Shown piece by piece: positions 21,051 to 33,477 of a DNA stretch of 64,000 nt. A model generated the notes under the pieces. That model made no database searches and had not been told where the DNA came from. It saw only the letters and a program-made list of their open reading frames with translations. Origin of the DNA: Protopterus annectens (Eukaryota; Chordata; Ceratodontiformes; Protopteridae); the NCBI RefSeq assembly GCF_019279795.1, contig NC_056733.1, forward strand, positions 1,120,880,907 through 1,120,944,906. Reading direction: 5' to 3'. Numbering within the stretch: position 1 is the first letter of the stretch; the number at the start of each line of letters is the position of its first letter. The position numbers and the translations under genes are program-made.

Positions 21051-23078
21051 AAAAGTGAGAACAGCATTCTAAAGTTTCAGATAAATAACCAGTTTATTGT
21101 AAAATATGTTTTTCATGTTGAACTTGTAGGTACTTAGCTATTACAGGAGACGATGATACAGTCTCTCTCTTTCTAAAAGCAATAGTTCCTTTTTACAATG
21201 TCTTAAGCTCAACCTACTCTGTGATGTATTTACATATATTAACATTATAAGGCAAATCAGAGATGACTAGATATAGAAATTAAGAAGTGTCCAATGCTCC
21301 TTTCTTGTTGCTAGGCCAGATGAAATCATGACATTGTAGCCCTTTTTGAGAAAACAGGCAAAATATCCATTGCATGTGCTTTGTCGTCTGAGCTTGTAGT
21401 AGCATTTTGACTGCTTTGTTTTCGTGTTCTTTAAGTATTAGAATTATTGTATTAAACACAATGCAAAGGCATTCCTTCTCAGCTTGACTTATAAATACAG
21501 TTTGGAAAATATACATAAGCCATTTCAAAGAGACAGATGAAGACTACATCTTAAATGAAAATATTAATTAATATAAGATTAACAGGAAAGAGTAAAAAAA
21601 AAACAGTAAACAGACAACCCTTTCAAAATGGCTTACTAATTATATCTCATTCTGTTATTCAGCCCATAGTAAAGTTATTCCAGAACATATCACTGTTCAC
21701 TGCATTACAGCAACACGTGTCACCTCAACCTTCCTCAGCAGTGTTATCACAGAAGCCAGTTGAGAAGCAGCAGCAGCAGGGATTTCTGTCTGTACTTTCT
21801 CTAAAGACTGCCACTTAGGAGTTGGTTCCAGGGTCAAGGCAGGTTTTGGCTCTGCTATCCTTCAGGTCTAATTTCCCAGTCACTGGTTTCCACTCCCCAA
21901 CCTCTGTGCTTTGAGAGTCTTCCAAAAAGTGAGGACTGCAAAAGTGCATACCATGAGGAATGTCGTATGTATGCGTTAAAGGTTTAACCACAAATGTAGA
22001 TGCCCAGGTAGATTCAATGTTGTTGTCAAGATACCATCCCTCCTCACCCTGTCCTGACCACCTGTCACTATTCTGACCAATCATGTTTTGTCCCATGATT
22101 GGGGTTGTCTCCCTAGTCTCTTTTCCACCTTCCTTTTCACTTTCCTACTAGTCTCCCTGTCCTTATTTTGTTTGTTGTTATAGTCTCTAGAAAGGGAGAT
22201 TAGGGACTTCTGGGATGGGCTTGTGGCACACAGTGCTGCTCAATCTGGTTTGCTAGGGCTTTAGCACTGAGGTCTTCTATCTGGCTATAGCTGGGGCAAG
22301 AAAGATCAGAAGATGGCATTGACCAATGCATTTCTTATATAACTGATGTCTCTGCATCATGGGTGGGAGGGCATCAGCCAATGCCCTGGAGAAGGTAAAG
22401 CTCTGGAAGTTGATAGGACAGATGCTTGGGTAGGTCATTGCTTTAGTACTATTTCTTCCACCATCTCTTCTCTCTCTCTCTTATTTGTCATAATGGGCTG
22501 GGGCAGGGTACAGTGTCCTTATGCTCCCCACCTCTCCCCTCTTCCTACAGGGCCTCATGTCTATATGGATTTAGGGAGCCTTTTTTGTTGTACCCCTTCC
22601 CTTACCTTAGAATTTCAGGGACTTTCTCTCCAGGGTTATCACAAGGTCTTGATGCTTAGTTTTCAGGTTAGATGCCTTATAATTTCTTTGAAGGAAAGCT
22701 CTAAAATTATGTAAGTCAATGAGAGTCTTCTGCTGGAATGTCCTGATGGATAGGAGGCTCTCACATCTAGATGTGGAAGGACATTGAACTCTGGAAGTCA
22801 TGATGGATATTGGGTCGTCACTTGCTGAAGTCCCAGTAGTCAAAAGTACTGTAAAAGTGATTTACTTGAGCATCTGCTATTATGGTAGGTTCTTACAGGA
22901 CTGACATTTACTGAACATCTACAGTTATGATACATTTCTAACACAGCTATACTTTGTTAAATGCCTATGTAGATAAAGATCTTATTTGACCCTCTTTGCC
23001 AGAGATTTACCATTAAATGGAGAAGGGCAAGATGAAAGTAACTGAAACAAGTAATGTTATTTGTAAGGATCACTGCTA
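21051..23078. other. No recognisable feature
   Basis: About 2 kb with no element ends, coding motif or tandem structure that I can identify, apart from a short CAGCAG run near 21765. It could be unique host intergenic DNA. Confidence 0.45.
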
Positions 23079-23661
23079 CAGTATCATGCATTGCTTATGG
23101 AACTATGTTGCATATTAGTGCCTACAGTATAATTCATTGTTTATGGGATTATGTTGCAGGTTGGTGCCTACAGTATAATTCATTGCTTATGGGATTATGT
23201 TGCAGGCTGGTGCCTACAGTATAATTCATTGTTTATGGGATTATGTTGCAGGCTGGTGCCTACAGTATAATTCCTTGTTTATGGGATTATGTTGCAGGCT
23301 AGTGCTTACCGTATAATTCATTTCTTATGGGATTATATTGCAGGCTGGTGCCTACAGTATAATTCCTTGTTTATGGGATTATGTTGCAGGCTGGTGCCTA
23401 CAGTATAATTCCTTGTTTATGGGATTATGTTGCAGGCTGGTGCCTACAGTATAATTCATTGTTTATGGGATTATGTTGCAGGCTGGTGCCTACAGTATAA
23501 TTCATTATTTATGGGATTATGTTGCAGGCTGGTGCCTACAGTGTAATTCATTGTTTATGGGATTATGTTGCAGGCTGGTGCCTACAGTATAATTCATTGT
23601 TTATGGGATTATGTTGCAGATTGATGCCTACAGTATAATTCCTTGTTTATGGGATTATGTT
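23079..23661 (+). repeat. 46-bp minisatellite, about 12.7 copies
   Basis: The unit begins CAGTATAATTCATTGTTTAT and ends GCAGGCTGGTGCCTA. Starts at 23079, 23125, 23171, 23217, 23263 and on to 23631 keep an exact 46-bp period. The first copy is the most diverged. Common variants are CATT or CCTT at unit positions 11-14. The array is cut at unit position 31 by CR1 copy C and resumes at 25848. Confidence 0.95.
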
Positions 23662-25847
23662 CATAGGTTCATAGGTTCATATTAGGCTATCTGCCCTAGG
23701 GCATTTATAAGCCTAGCCAGAGTGTGTGTGGCTTTCACCACCCCTTAGGATGAGAATACTATACCCATTAGTTTGCTGTGCCTCTGTCCAGCAGTGACAC
23801 AGAGATGATTCCCGGGGTAAACCTACGATCTCCCATCCACTCGTCAAGATTTCTCTTGAACACAGTCAGTGAGGGGCTCTGCCTCACATGGACTGGGATT
23901 CTGTTCCATAGTGTTAGGGAGTCTCTGGGTGATGAATCTGTCCCTCCAGCATGTCCTATTTATATCCGTGTTGAGGTTTAAGTCTCTTGCTCTCGTGGCT
24001 CTGGTGGATTTGGATTTTTTGAGGTGGAGCATGTCCATTAATTCCAGGTTGGACATGGCCTTGTATGTCAGGCACAGATCACCTCTGAGCAGACGGTATG
24101 CGACTGAATAGAGCTGGAGTTTCTTCAGTCGGGCAGCGTATGACATATGTTTGAGCCCCTTTATCCTTTTGGTGAGGAACTTTTGGGGTCTTTCCAACTG
24201 CTGCAGGTGTCGGGTAAGGTACATTCGAATGGGGCGTTGTACTCAATCATTGGTCTGATAAGTGAAGAGTACAGGGGTACAATGACCTCTCCTGATCTGG
24301 ATGTGAATCCCTTCATGATCAGGTGGGCAATGTAGAAGGTCTTCCTAACCACTTTGGCAATGTGAGTGTCAAAAGAGAGGTTACTGTCAACTTGGGTCCC
24401 CAGGTCCCTGATAACTTCTTCCGTGTTTAATGGATTACCACCTATGTGGTAATTAGGGGTTACCTTGTTTTTCCCAAAGGGTATGACTATACATTTTTTG
24501 GCATTTAGCTTAAGGCCATGGCTCTGGCACCAGTTATCCATTTCTATGAGACCTCTCTGGAGGATGTCTGTGTCTGATGGAGTGTCAATTATGGTGCCCA
24601 GTTTGCAGTCATCTGCAAATTTTGTCAGCCACAATCCCCCTATGTTTGCCTGCACTTCAGAAAAATAAATGCCGAACAAGAGGGGGCCCAGGACTGAGCC
24701 CTGTGGGACACTGCTTGTGACCGGCTTAGAGTCTGACATGGCACCAGCAACTCTAACCCTGTGGGTTCTGTCCTTGAGCCAGTTTGCAACCCATCTTGTG
24801 ACATATGGGTTTACATCTAAGCTGGTGAGCTTTTCTATGATGCCGAGTGGGGTATTGTGTCACGCTTTTGCTAGGTCAAGGTAGGCTGTGTGAACTGCCT
24901 TACCCTCATCAATGGCCTTAGTGACTGTTTCGAAAAACTCGACCAAGTTCAAGAGGCAGGATCTGCCCTTGACAAAGCCAAATTGGGTAGGATCCAGTGT
25001 CTGTAGGTCCCCGATGTGTGGATTTATGAGTTCCATTATGATCCCTCCATAGCTTTGCAGACAAGGCTCGTCAAGCTTATGGGCGGTAATTTCAGGGTCC
25101 GTAGAAGCACCGCCTTTGTGGAGTGGGACCACAGTTGCCGTACACCATTCTTTGGCAGTATCCTGTAGTAAGGCTAAGATTAAACAGCAGCCTTATGTGT
25201 GGGTTTAGTTCCTCATTGAGTTCGTGTAGCACACAGCCGGGGACACCGTCTGGTCCCATTGATGCTGTGTTTTTTGCTTTAGAGAGAGCAGCTCTCACCT
25301 GGACATCTGAGATGTTTGGGAGGCTAGACTCTGGTGGGATAGATATTTCTCCTTTTGGGGGCAGGGAGGGGAGAAATTAGCACTGAACCTGTCTGCCAGT
25401 ATGTTGGCAATGTCTGTGGGTTCAGTGATTTTTGTATCATTTTGGACTAATTCTGAGCATATCTCGGAGTTTCCACCCAGGTTTCTAACATAGCTAAAGA
25501 AGGCCTTATGATTGTCTTTTGTGTCTTTAGCGATTTTTCTCTCAAAGTTGGCCTTGGATGATTTTTATGAGTGATCGTAGTTTTTTGCTAGTATTGATCA
25601 CAGATGCCTTCCCTTTTAGGGATTTTGCTCTGTCATGTAGTAGCTTTCTCCTCTTGTTGTAGAGTTTGTTTATGGCTGGGGTCCACCAGACCGGGCGCCT
25701 GCCTTTGGTGGAAAAGGTCTTGATTTTATTAGGGATTGCTTGATCCATACATTCCTGGAGGTGCTCGTAGAAGGCATTTGTAAGGGTTTCAGCAGCGTGG
25801 GTTGTGGTTTCCACTGGCTCGGGGGCCTTGAAGGATACCACTCCAGT
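23662..25847 (-). mobile_element. CR1-like LINE, copy C, 5'-truncated, inside the 46-bp array
   Basis: Minus strand. The 3' end is CATAGGTTCATAGGTTCATA at 23662, followed by the shared CR1 tail and the RT region. The copy stops at about 25847 inside ORF2, between the endonuclease and the RT (homology to copy A ends at GGATACCA). It is the same family as copies A and B. The minisatellite continues on both sides. Confidence 0.9.
23844..25841 (-). pseudogene. CR1-like ORF2 fragment (linker and RT), frameshifted
   Basis: Recognisable blocks in order are CMDQAIPNKIKTFSTKG with PVWWTPAINKLYNKRRKLL (about 25750-25630), SMGPDGVPGCVLHEL (about 25240), FGFVKGRSCLLNL (about 24970), VPQGSVLGPLLFGIYFS with FADDCKLG (about 24700-24590, catalytic box intact) and RLLRGDLCLTYKAMSN (about 24070). 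At least four frame changes separate these blocks, including one at 24161-24224, so no functional protein is encoded. The endonuclease is absent because of 5' truncation. Confidence 0.85.
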
Positions 25848-25893
25848 CAGTATAATTCATTGTTTATGGGATTATGTTGCAGGCTGGTGTCTA
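25848..25893 (+). repeat. Resumed copy of the 46-bp minisatellite
   Basis: One further unit, starting CAGTATAATTCATTGTTTAT and ending GGCTGGTGTCTA, lies directly after CR1 copy C. It starts at unit position 1, although the left flank ended at position 31. Confidence 0.95.
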
Positions 25894-27140
25894 ACCATCC
25901 AGCTCAGCTTCCATATCTTTAGGACTGCCCTCCCCTTGCTTTAGACATTAGTCGGTTATGTGGAATAAAGTGTAAAAGCACATGAACCATCTTCAGTTCT
26001 TCTTTTACTGTACAGACCATTAGAAGTTTGTCAGTACTATCCCAGAGTTGTGATCATTCCTCAGTTTGGGACGCTTCTTCTCTAAGCAGGTTTACATTTG
26101 CAATGTGATTATCTGATTATATCTACAAATTCTAGATTTCTTCTGACTCTGTAGGCCTGGAAACATCACTTAGAAGTATACTTCTGGCTGACAAGATTTC
26201 ACCAAAGGATTTTCACCTTCAGTATGTATTCTGCTTTGGGCCATCGCATAAACTGTTATTTTAAACTGTGTAGAACTTTTTTGAAGGTTATAAACCTTAA
26301 CGATCGTCTTAGAGTGTTAATATTTTCCAAGAGATATGGAGGCAGCCACTCTTGACATTGACATGAATTCATTTCAAGCCTATCAACAAAATTTAAACAT
26401 CTTAAAATGCTGAGCAAAAATTGCCTGTGTCATTTTTTTTTTTTCAGGCAAAGAGCAAGGAAGTCTCTGCCTGTTCATTTATCCTACAAGAGCCAAAGTT
26501 TGTTTGCTCCATGAGATTGCAAGCCTGTTAACCCTCAGCCCTATGTCCCATAAGAATGTATCCCCAATCTGACAATATCCCATCTGTGGCCAACAGTAGG
26601 ATCCTGGTACCTCAGTCTGTCCAGTCACACCCAGAATTCAGTGTTGTGAAAAAAGCTGGATGGCATTTTGAAGGCACCCATCATTGGGCAGAGAGTTCCT
26701 TGCACTGTGAGGACCCCCCCCCCAGCTTCCCAGGTATTTTTGTTATTGATGAGGTTTAGTAGAAGAAACAACCTTTTTGAATGGAACGTTTAAACAGGCC
26801 AAGGATGCCTAATCACATCCAGTAGCCCCAAGGGCATCATTATATTAAATACAGACATAAAGCTGTCTGGTCAAGAAGCTACCTGAATTTGTTGGTATAA
26901 AAATTCAAACCAACTGCTGTACATGTTATTTAGCTGGTCAATGACACCTGCATGAGCTCCTGGAGTGGTCCTGTTGCAATTTCTTTGCATGCAGACATAG
27001 ATTCTAGGTTGTCACCAGCTAATAAGAAGAGTCATATCTTGGGATGGTTTGGTGAGAAATATTGATCTCTGCTGACTTAGGCATTAAGGCATGTAACTGC
27101 CAGATGCATTTTTTTATTGTTTGGACCACTGCAACAGTAG
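25894..27140. other. No recognisable feature
   Basis: Mostly AT-rich sequence with a poly(T) run near 26435 and a C-tract at 26714-26723. No gene or element was recognised. Confidence 0.45.
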
Positions 27141-27240
27141 TATTTTTATTTTATTTTATTTATTTAACATTCGCTGACCAGGAAAGTCCGACTAGGATAG
27201 AGCCTATTTTCAGAGGAGGCCTGGGGAGAAACACTGTAGT
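27141..27240 (-). mobile_element. SINE/LINE 3' tail fragment (AAATAAAATAAAT type)
   Basis: Read on the minus strand it is CCTCTGAAAATAGGCTC, then AGTCGGACTTTCCTGGTCAG, CGAATGTTAAATAAAT and an A-rich (AAATA)n tail. It matches the 3' part of the SINE at 35949-36205. The tRNA-like head is absent. Confidence 0.65.
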
Positions 27241-28245
27241 ATTAACGTATTAATGGCATATGGAACATAGCCAAATGTAACTTTAGTCCAGCTGGGCAGA
27301 TTTCCAGCCACTTTGCATGTCCTCTTCATGGGACTTGTCTCTCCCTCCTCTTCGTGCTTGGAAACATCAAACTGATGCTGGATAGAGTAATACCTTTCAG
27401 CATGCCCCAGGCTTTGGTTACCGGTACATACTAAAGAATCATGTTCTTTTTCTCCTGCATCAAGTATCCTTTTTGGTAATTTAGTCTTTTCTGTTATTCT
27501 TAACTGAGTATGTGTCCTGTTTGCAGTATTGCTGGTGTTTAACCTTGAATTTCTAAGCATTTGCTCTTAGGTTTCCAAAGGCTGATTATTTTCCAGAAAG
27601 AAGTTGCAAAGTGTGTTTTTGACAGAGCATTTTTATCAAAGAATATTGTCTGGGTGAAAAGCATCAAACAAAGTAAACACAAAATGCTTGTGTGTTAAGA
27701 AATTCACTGAGAAGTCGAGATAAAACCTTAAATGCCTTTCTGGAGCACGAGAAGTTAGTCTCAAGCTAAGGGCACTTCAATGTCAGCAAGGTCATTCTCC
27801 ATTATTCTTTAAAAATAAGTAAAAAAAAAATAGGAAAATGGATAAATCCTGGAAAGTATTTACCTTAAAGTGGCCATGATGCCTTTGTGACCCCAGTAGT
27901 CTTGCTTGGACCTAAGGACATCAGTTTTATGGTGGTGCCTTTTGGGAACCCCTCCATCACCAGCTTCTAAAAGGCAGTATTCAGGCACTCTGGAGGGCAA
28001 CAGCAGGAAAGTGCCTATTTTGAGACCAGTCCCCAGTTCTTTCTGTGATTGCAACATAGTTTAGGTAACAGTATGCAGCCAGCTACTGATTTTGGACCTG
28101 CAAACTGCTCAGGGCCATAAACACATGGAGGAATATTTGTCTTCTAGTTTTATATTACATTAGGCCTGTCTGCTGCTACTTTTAAACCAAGGGGTAAAAA
28201 GGTCACACAGACAAACCATTCAGTAGAAACTGCAAGAAAACCCAG
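27241..28245. other. No recognisable feature
   Basis: No coding motif, repeat or element ends recognised. A 116-codon minus-strand frame at 27210-27560 shows no family resemblance that I know. Confidence 0.4.
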
Positions 28246-28586
28246 CCAAACTAGAGTTTTCACTGTGTGGTGCCTTAACCCTTCTGTGATAGACGCCCAT
28301 GGGATATATGCAGCTCCCCTAAGAAAATCATGTATTTCAGCTATATGGCTTTCAAATGCCATGACTTTTTAGTTTTTTAAGTCTTTATGGATACATTGCA
28401 GGTCAATAAAGTATGCATGTCCATTTATTTGTCTGACTGTATCCATAAAGACTTAACAAGTAAAAGTCATGGGCATTTGGAAGCCATGTAACTGAAACAC
28501 TTGGTGTTGTTAAGGGGTCATTTGGTCATGGGCCTCTATCAGTGGAGGTTTAAGGTATCACACAGTTAAAACTCTAGCTTTGCTTC
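28246..28586. mobile_element. MITE with very long inverted arms
   Basis: The ends are CTAGAGTTTTCACTGTGTGG (left, from 28250) and the reverse complement of TCACACAGTTAAAACTCTAG (right, to 28580). Inner arms at 28332-28400 and 28438-28500 are inverted repeats with few differences (AAGTCTTTATGGATAC in the left arm, GTATCCATAAAGACTT in the right). The arms cover most of the roughly 335 bp and leave a loop of about 38 bp. A TA target duplication would fit (TA next to GAGTTTT), as in Tc1/mariner MITEs, but this cannot be settled here. No coding capacity. Confidence 0.75.
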
Positions 28587-28799
28587 TTTTTTACATAGGT
28601 AAGCTGCAGCCTCCCTATTCCCATTACCAACTTTCAGGGCTGTATCACCCTGGGTTAAGGGAGTTTTGTCTTAGTCCCTCTAGGAAATCATCAGTATGTG
28701 TTGTCTGTAGCAGATGGCTAACTTTGCTGTTCTCCAGTACCTTTGGTACTGTAGCCCATGTAGAGAGGGTTCATTTCTCTGAACCAAGGCTGAATTCTG

Positions 28800-28885
28800 A
28801 CATCAGCAAGAGCAAATTTATTTTATTTTTCTTTTGTTGACCGGGTTAGTCCCACTATTACCCTCTTTACAGGGGAGACCTGCGG
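28800..28885 (-). mobile_element. SINE/LINE 3' tail fragment
   Basis: The minus strand reads CCCCTGTAAAGAGGGTAATA, then GGGACTAACCCGGTCAACAA and AAGAAAAATAAAATAAA. It is the same tail type as at 11830-12240 and 35949-36205. It lies at the 3' side of the old CR1 relic and may be its own tail or a separate insertion. Confidence 0.5.
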
Positions 28886-28889
28886 TTGG

Positions 28890-30215
28890 TACTGATAACA
28901 TATGAGTAAAGGGAAATTAAGTCTTTTTTGTATTTGGTGGAGAACCCTTTGGAAATTAGATGGGTCAGATAAAAGACTTTCCACAAGAGTGCCTAGATCC
29001 CTTACACTGTTAGATTGGAGGGGTGAATCTCCTATGTGGCAAGTTAAATTGTTTTGTTTACCAAAATGAACTATGCTACATTTTTTTATGTTTAATTTGA
29101 GACTATTGTCCTTGCATCAGTTGTTAATATAATCTAATACATGCAGGAGTAATTGAGAGTTAGTTGAAAATCAATTAACAGCTCCCAATTTACACTCATC
29201 TGCAAATTTAGTTACCCATAGGTGAGGAGTGCTGGCTTGAAGGTCTGAGAAATATATGCCAAATTGGAGAAGGCTGAAAACCAAGCCCTGTGGAACACCA
29301 ATGGTAACATTTTTGCTTTCAGAAATGGCACCTGCAACCCTAACCACATGGGTTCTGTCAGACAACCAGTTAGCTATCCACTGCACAATATAAAGACTTA
29401 TATTTAGATTTACAAGTCTATCAATAATGCTTGCATAGAGAATTGTATCAAACCCCTTGGTCAGGTCTAGATATGTTGCATGCACTGCATAACCACGATC
29501 CAGTGCTGAAGTTATTTTTTTAAATAAATGAATGAGGTTAAAGAGGCAGGACCTTCCTTTGACAAAGCAAAATTGATGAGGGTCCATGGTTAAGAGATGT
29601 TTTATGTCCAGGTGAATAAAGTCTGAGATAATGTACTTCATAGCTTTACATATTATGTTAGTGAGGCTAAAGGTGTCTGTAGTAACCAGGGTTCACTGTT
29701 GGGTCACCTTTGAGTAACGGCATTACAGTGGTTGTTTTCCAGGCTTTATACATATAAATAGTGTATAGGCTTAGAGCAAATAGGTAAAACGGGTTCAGAA
29801 CAGCCATATTTGGCACTGAGAATCAGGCAACGTGTTATCAAAGCACATGGATGAGGTATTGTTAGGTTTTGAGAGGGCTGAGAAAGCCTGTTCCATGGTA
29901 ATTAAAAGGATGGTTGTGACTGTGTAACCTGCGGAATAGCTATAACAATGGGCAGAGTAAAATTTGCACAAAATTTCTTAGATAGGCTATTAGCTATTTC
30001 CTTTGGGTCAGAGAGTATAGTATAATTCTGCACTAGCTCTGAAGATTGATGGATGCTAGTTCTTAATTTCCTGACATAGTTAAAGACAGATTTGCATGTA
30101 TTTTTGGCTGTAGTGGCTATTTTAAGTGCATTACGCATGAAAGACTCCAATCTCCATATCATCATCTTCCACGGGCATTGACAATTCACTGGGTTATTAG
30201 CAGTTTAGTGGCAGG
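28890..30215 (-). mobile_element. Old CR1-like LINE relic (copy D)
   Basis: Minus-strand relic with RT and linker motifs of the same superfamily as copies A-C but clearly more diverged. The RT reads FCFVKGRSCLFNL, ATYLDLTKGFDTILY, IGVPQGLVFSLLQFGIYFS and KFADECKLGAV (29171-29641). The linker reads KSVFNYVRKL and SELVQN (29902-30189). The catalytic box is FADE in place of FADD. The 3' end of ORF2 is missing or unrecognisable. Confidence 0.78.
29171..29641 (-). pseudogene. RT fragment of CR1-like copy D
   Basis: A 157-codon open stretch spans RT motifs from FVKGRSCL to FADE. The second catalytic Asp is Glu, and the frame is isolated from the rest of ORF2, so no enzyme is made. Divergence from copies A-C is high, which makes it an old insertion. 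Confidence 0.75.
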
Positions 30216-30690
30216 CCCCAACTGCTTTCATTCAGTTTATACTTTTCAGTTCTCCTTTTGCCCTTCTGGCTGTCCATTGCTCCTAGGGTATTTATTAAAT
30301 GCTTGGTTGACACCACTATGTGCCATCCTTTTCTCAAAAGGGGGGTAATGGCTGATCAAATTGTCTCCCATGAGTAGCTAATGAAAGACCTGGAACTTTA
30401 CTAGTTCATTCCTGAAAACGTGGGGATCTTGATCAACCAGCAAACAATGACTTCGCATCTCTCTAATACCCTGATATTTTAGAAGTTCTTTCTGGATGTA
30501 TCTCATAACCGTCTTTCTACCCCCTCAAAAAAAAAAATAAAAAAAAAAAAGTGTACATGGATGAGAGTGCCTCATGGCCCTAGAGTATGTGGCATCATAT
30601 ACCCTGATGATAAATTACATATGAAGAAGGCAGTGTCTCCTTAGCAATGTATGGATCCAACACATATACCCTTGGGCATGTTCCTGTTCA
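30216..30690. other. No clear feature; possibly the RT end of DIRS D
   Basis: Contains an A-rich run at 30527-30550. No motif was read with confidence. Confidence 0.35.
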
Positions 30691-30699
30691 TGATCTCAG

Positions 30700-31930
30700 A
30701 CATTTGGAAGAGTTCCTGTGGGCAGACTGAATGATAACCTAGGGATGCCCTTGTCTTTTTAACAAAGTTTCCTGACCACAGCAACAGATGCCTCAGAAGC
30801 CCATATTGGACATCTTAAAATGAATGGTCAATGGGATCACTTAGTTTTTTTCTCCAGGCAACAATTCAGGAAGCCTGCAACAGACATCTTCATCAGTTGG
30901 ACAAGACTGTTTCTGTGTTCTTTTCTATAGAGTACCTTCTCCCCAGGGTAGTTCAGAAAATTAAAAAGGACAGGGCTACTCTTCCCTCCCTTTGGCTGAG
31001 ACAGCATCACTTATGCTACTCTGGGTGTTAAGGGCTGAACCTGTGCTCAATGTGTGAATCTCATCACCAAAAACAATGGGTCACTCATTCTTCTGAAATG
31101 ATAAATGCCATGGCTGACAGTTTGAATGATTTAGTAGTCATTCTCTTTAGGCATATACGTTCCAAGGATGTGTGTACTAAATGAAGGCAGCTAAGGGAAC
31201 AGATATAAAGGAATCTTGCCTAGCTGAATGAGGGAGATTCTCCCTCTGGTGACAAAGGAGTGGCCAGGACCCCACACAGACCTCAGTGTGTATGATTTGC
31301 AAATTCTTGTCAGACCTTTACAGATCAGAGTTGTCCTGTCCGTCTGTGAAGGCATATGCCTCTATTTCAGCTGGTCTGCCCTGCAATTTCCTCTATATTC
31401 CTTGTTACCAGTAAAACATTCCTAAAAGGGGTTCTGCACCTGAGGCCTCAAAAATGGAACATTCTTCATCATGGTATTTAAATGTGTCCTTTAGAAGCTG
31501 ATATTACTCCATTTTAAACCAGCTGCTTCTGCATCCCGGAAATTCCTGACTTGGAAAATCATCATAGTTGTTGTTACTCTGGCCGGAAGGATATTGGTGC
31601 TACCGATTCTAACGTGCAAAGAATACTTTCTAATCTTCCACAGGGACAGTGTCACTGTACATCACGCTGCCCTTTGGGAACATTTCTGTGTTCCTACACC
31701 CCCAACCAGAGAGTGGGTGTACTCCTTGACAGGGTCACATCCCCCCATCTCTGGCACCTGCCTACTCTTGTTGCGGGGTACCCACCCTACCACCCAACCT
31801 ACCCTAGGTTGAGTAGGCTGGCATCAGCCACTGTCAGTCATATCTTCCAGCATGCTCCTCTAACGTCTGAGCTGTTAATGGAACCCAAGTCACAGGAGAA
31901 AACTTTGTGTGACAAAACCAGCTAATTTTT
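30700..31930 (+). mobile_element. DIRS-type retroelement D (RNase H and recombinase part)
   Basis: Fourth DIRS relic. TDASEAHIGHLKMNGQWDHL near 30790-30850 is an RNase H start. Near 31405-31440 KTFLKGVLHLRP opens the recombinase, and further on EYFLIFHRDSVTVHHAA (about 31620-31670) matches the recombinase stretches of copies A and C. Gag-like and early RT parts are missing or unrecognised. Broken and old. Confidence 0.6.
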
Positions 31931-33365
31931 AAAAAGAGATTCAATATTTAACATTTTTGTGACAGTAGAATGTGATACTTTTCCTTACTGAGCATACATG
32001 TTATCAGTGACATTATGATGTGTGCATCCTTAAGGTAAAATGCTTTTTGTGTCTTTTTGACATCTCCAAGGTTGTTTTTTCCTGATATGTTAAAGATTAT
32101 GTCTTTGGGAAGGTGGGCTGTATCTGTATGTGTGTATAGGCGGTGGGGGTGGTATTCTGTTGCTCTTTTTTTTGTTTTGTTTTAATTTTACTGGGTTTTA
32201 TGATTTTATTCACACTGTGAAGTGTCCAGTGATATCAGTTTTAGTCTGTATTACTGAGTCAAAGAGACTTTGTGTATTTGGTTGTGAGTTTGGAATTTTT
32301 GTAGGAAGGTATTTCTATATTTAACAGCTGTGAGGAAGAGACAACCAGTCACCTGCAGGACAAGATTCAGATGTTGTATTACATATTTGGCTGTGACAGT
32401 GTATATACAGTGTGTGTTCTTGTACACTTATTTTTTTGCATGCACAATTACACACACATTTTTATTAATCCATGTATGACAATTGGGCATTTGTATTGCA
32501 TTTTTCCTATTTTTTTTTTTTTGAAAAATAAAATTTTCATTTTGAAAGTGTTTTTTGTTGTTTTAGAGTCTATATAATCTTTATGTGATTTTTTTTTCAG
32601 TAAACCCACTGTTGTTGACTTTAAACACAACATGACCCTTTTTTAAGTTGTCAGCATAATGCAACAGCAGAGGCTAGATAAGCCAGGAAACACTCCATTT
32701 TATTAGAGACAGATGCTAAACAAAGTAAAAATAGTAAAGTAGAATATCCTCTATAAAAATACAATTACAAACTTTCCTTGGTGAAAGTATCAAGAGAGAT
32801 ATGTAAATTACCACTTAATGAATGATGATCTACACATGTTCCAGCACACTGGTTTTGAATGCACAGTGACCTACAATACCTTATTAATGTATTTATGTTT
32901 TATATGCTGCCTTACAGTACTTCGTTCTGTGGTTTAATTTCTATATGAGGGGACTTTAATGTTGCCTATGGCTATCTTTATTTGTCTGCTTGGATTATCT
33001 CAAGCAATTTGATCTTCTCCATTTGAAAGTCACTTCTATAGTCCAATGGACAATCCTTTAAACTATCTGTAGGTGAATATGCAGCAGTGTGCATATGGGC
33101 AAAGGCAAGGACAGATGTGTCATTGTGTTGTGGGCTATGTTTTGTAAGCTTTAGGCTTTGACTAAGCATAAGCAGCTGTGGTCATGCTGTCAGGACCCCC
33201 TCCTTCAGCTCTGTAATTTGTTTTTAATTTTGGATGAAGTATTTAGAAGAATTATTAGTAATGAAAATGTATGCCCATAAATATTTACTATACAAAAGTG
33301 TGGAATAATGCTATAGATTGGAGGGTGCTATAGTTTAAAAGATTGTGAGCTTTGGTGTACAACTG

Positions 33366-33366
<1 letters not shown>
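31931..33366. other. No recognisable feature
   Basis: AT-rich with poly(T) runs near 32510 and 32590. No coding motif or element ends seen. Confidence 0.45.
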
Positions 33367-33436
<70 letters not shown>

Positions 33437-33477
33437 TGTCTGTCTGTCTGTCTGTCTGTGTGTGTGTGTGTCTGTGT
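33367..33477. repeat. (TG)n with embedded (TCTG)n microsatellite
   Basis: About 34 TG units, then about six TCTG units, then TG again. This compound repeat generates spurious long Cys/Val and His/Thr reading frames on the two strands. Confidence 0.98.

Noticed and set aside
22346-22714. A 122-codon open frame in otherwise unassigned sequence
   Set aside because: Ser/Leu/Pro-rich with no domain, signal peptide or splice context recognised. It is probably a chance frame.
23079-23661. Possible CRISPR-like array
   Set aside because: Units are contiguous 46-bp tandem copies without unique spacers. It is a minisatellite in a eukaryotic genome.
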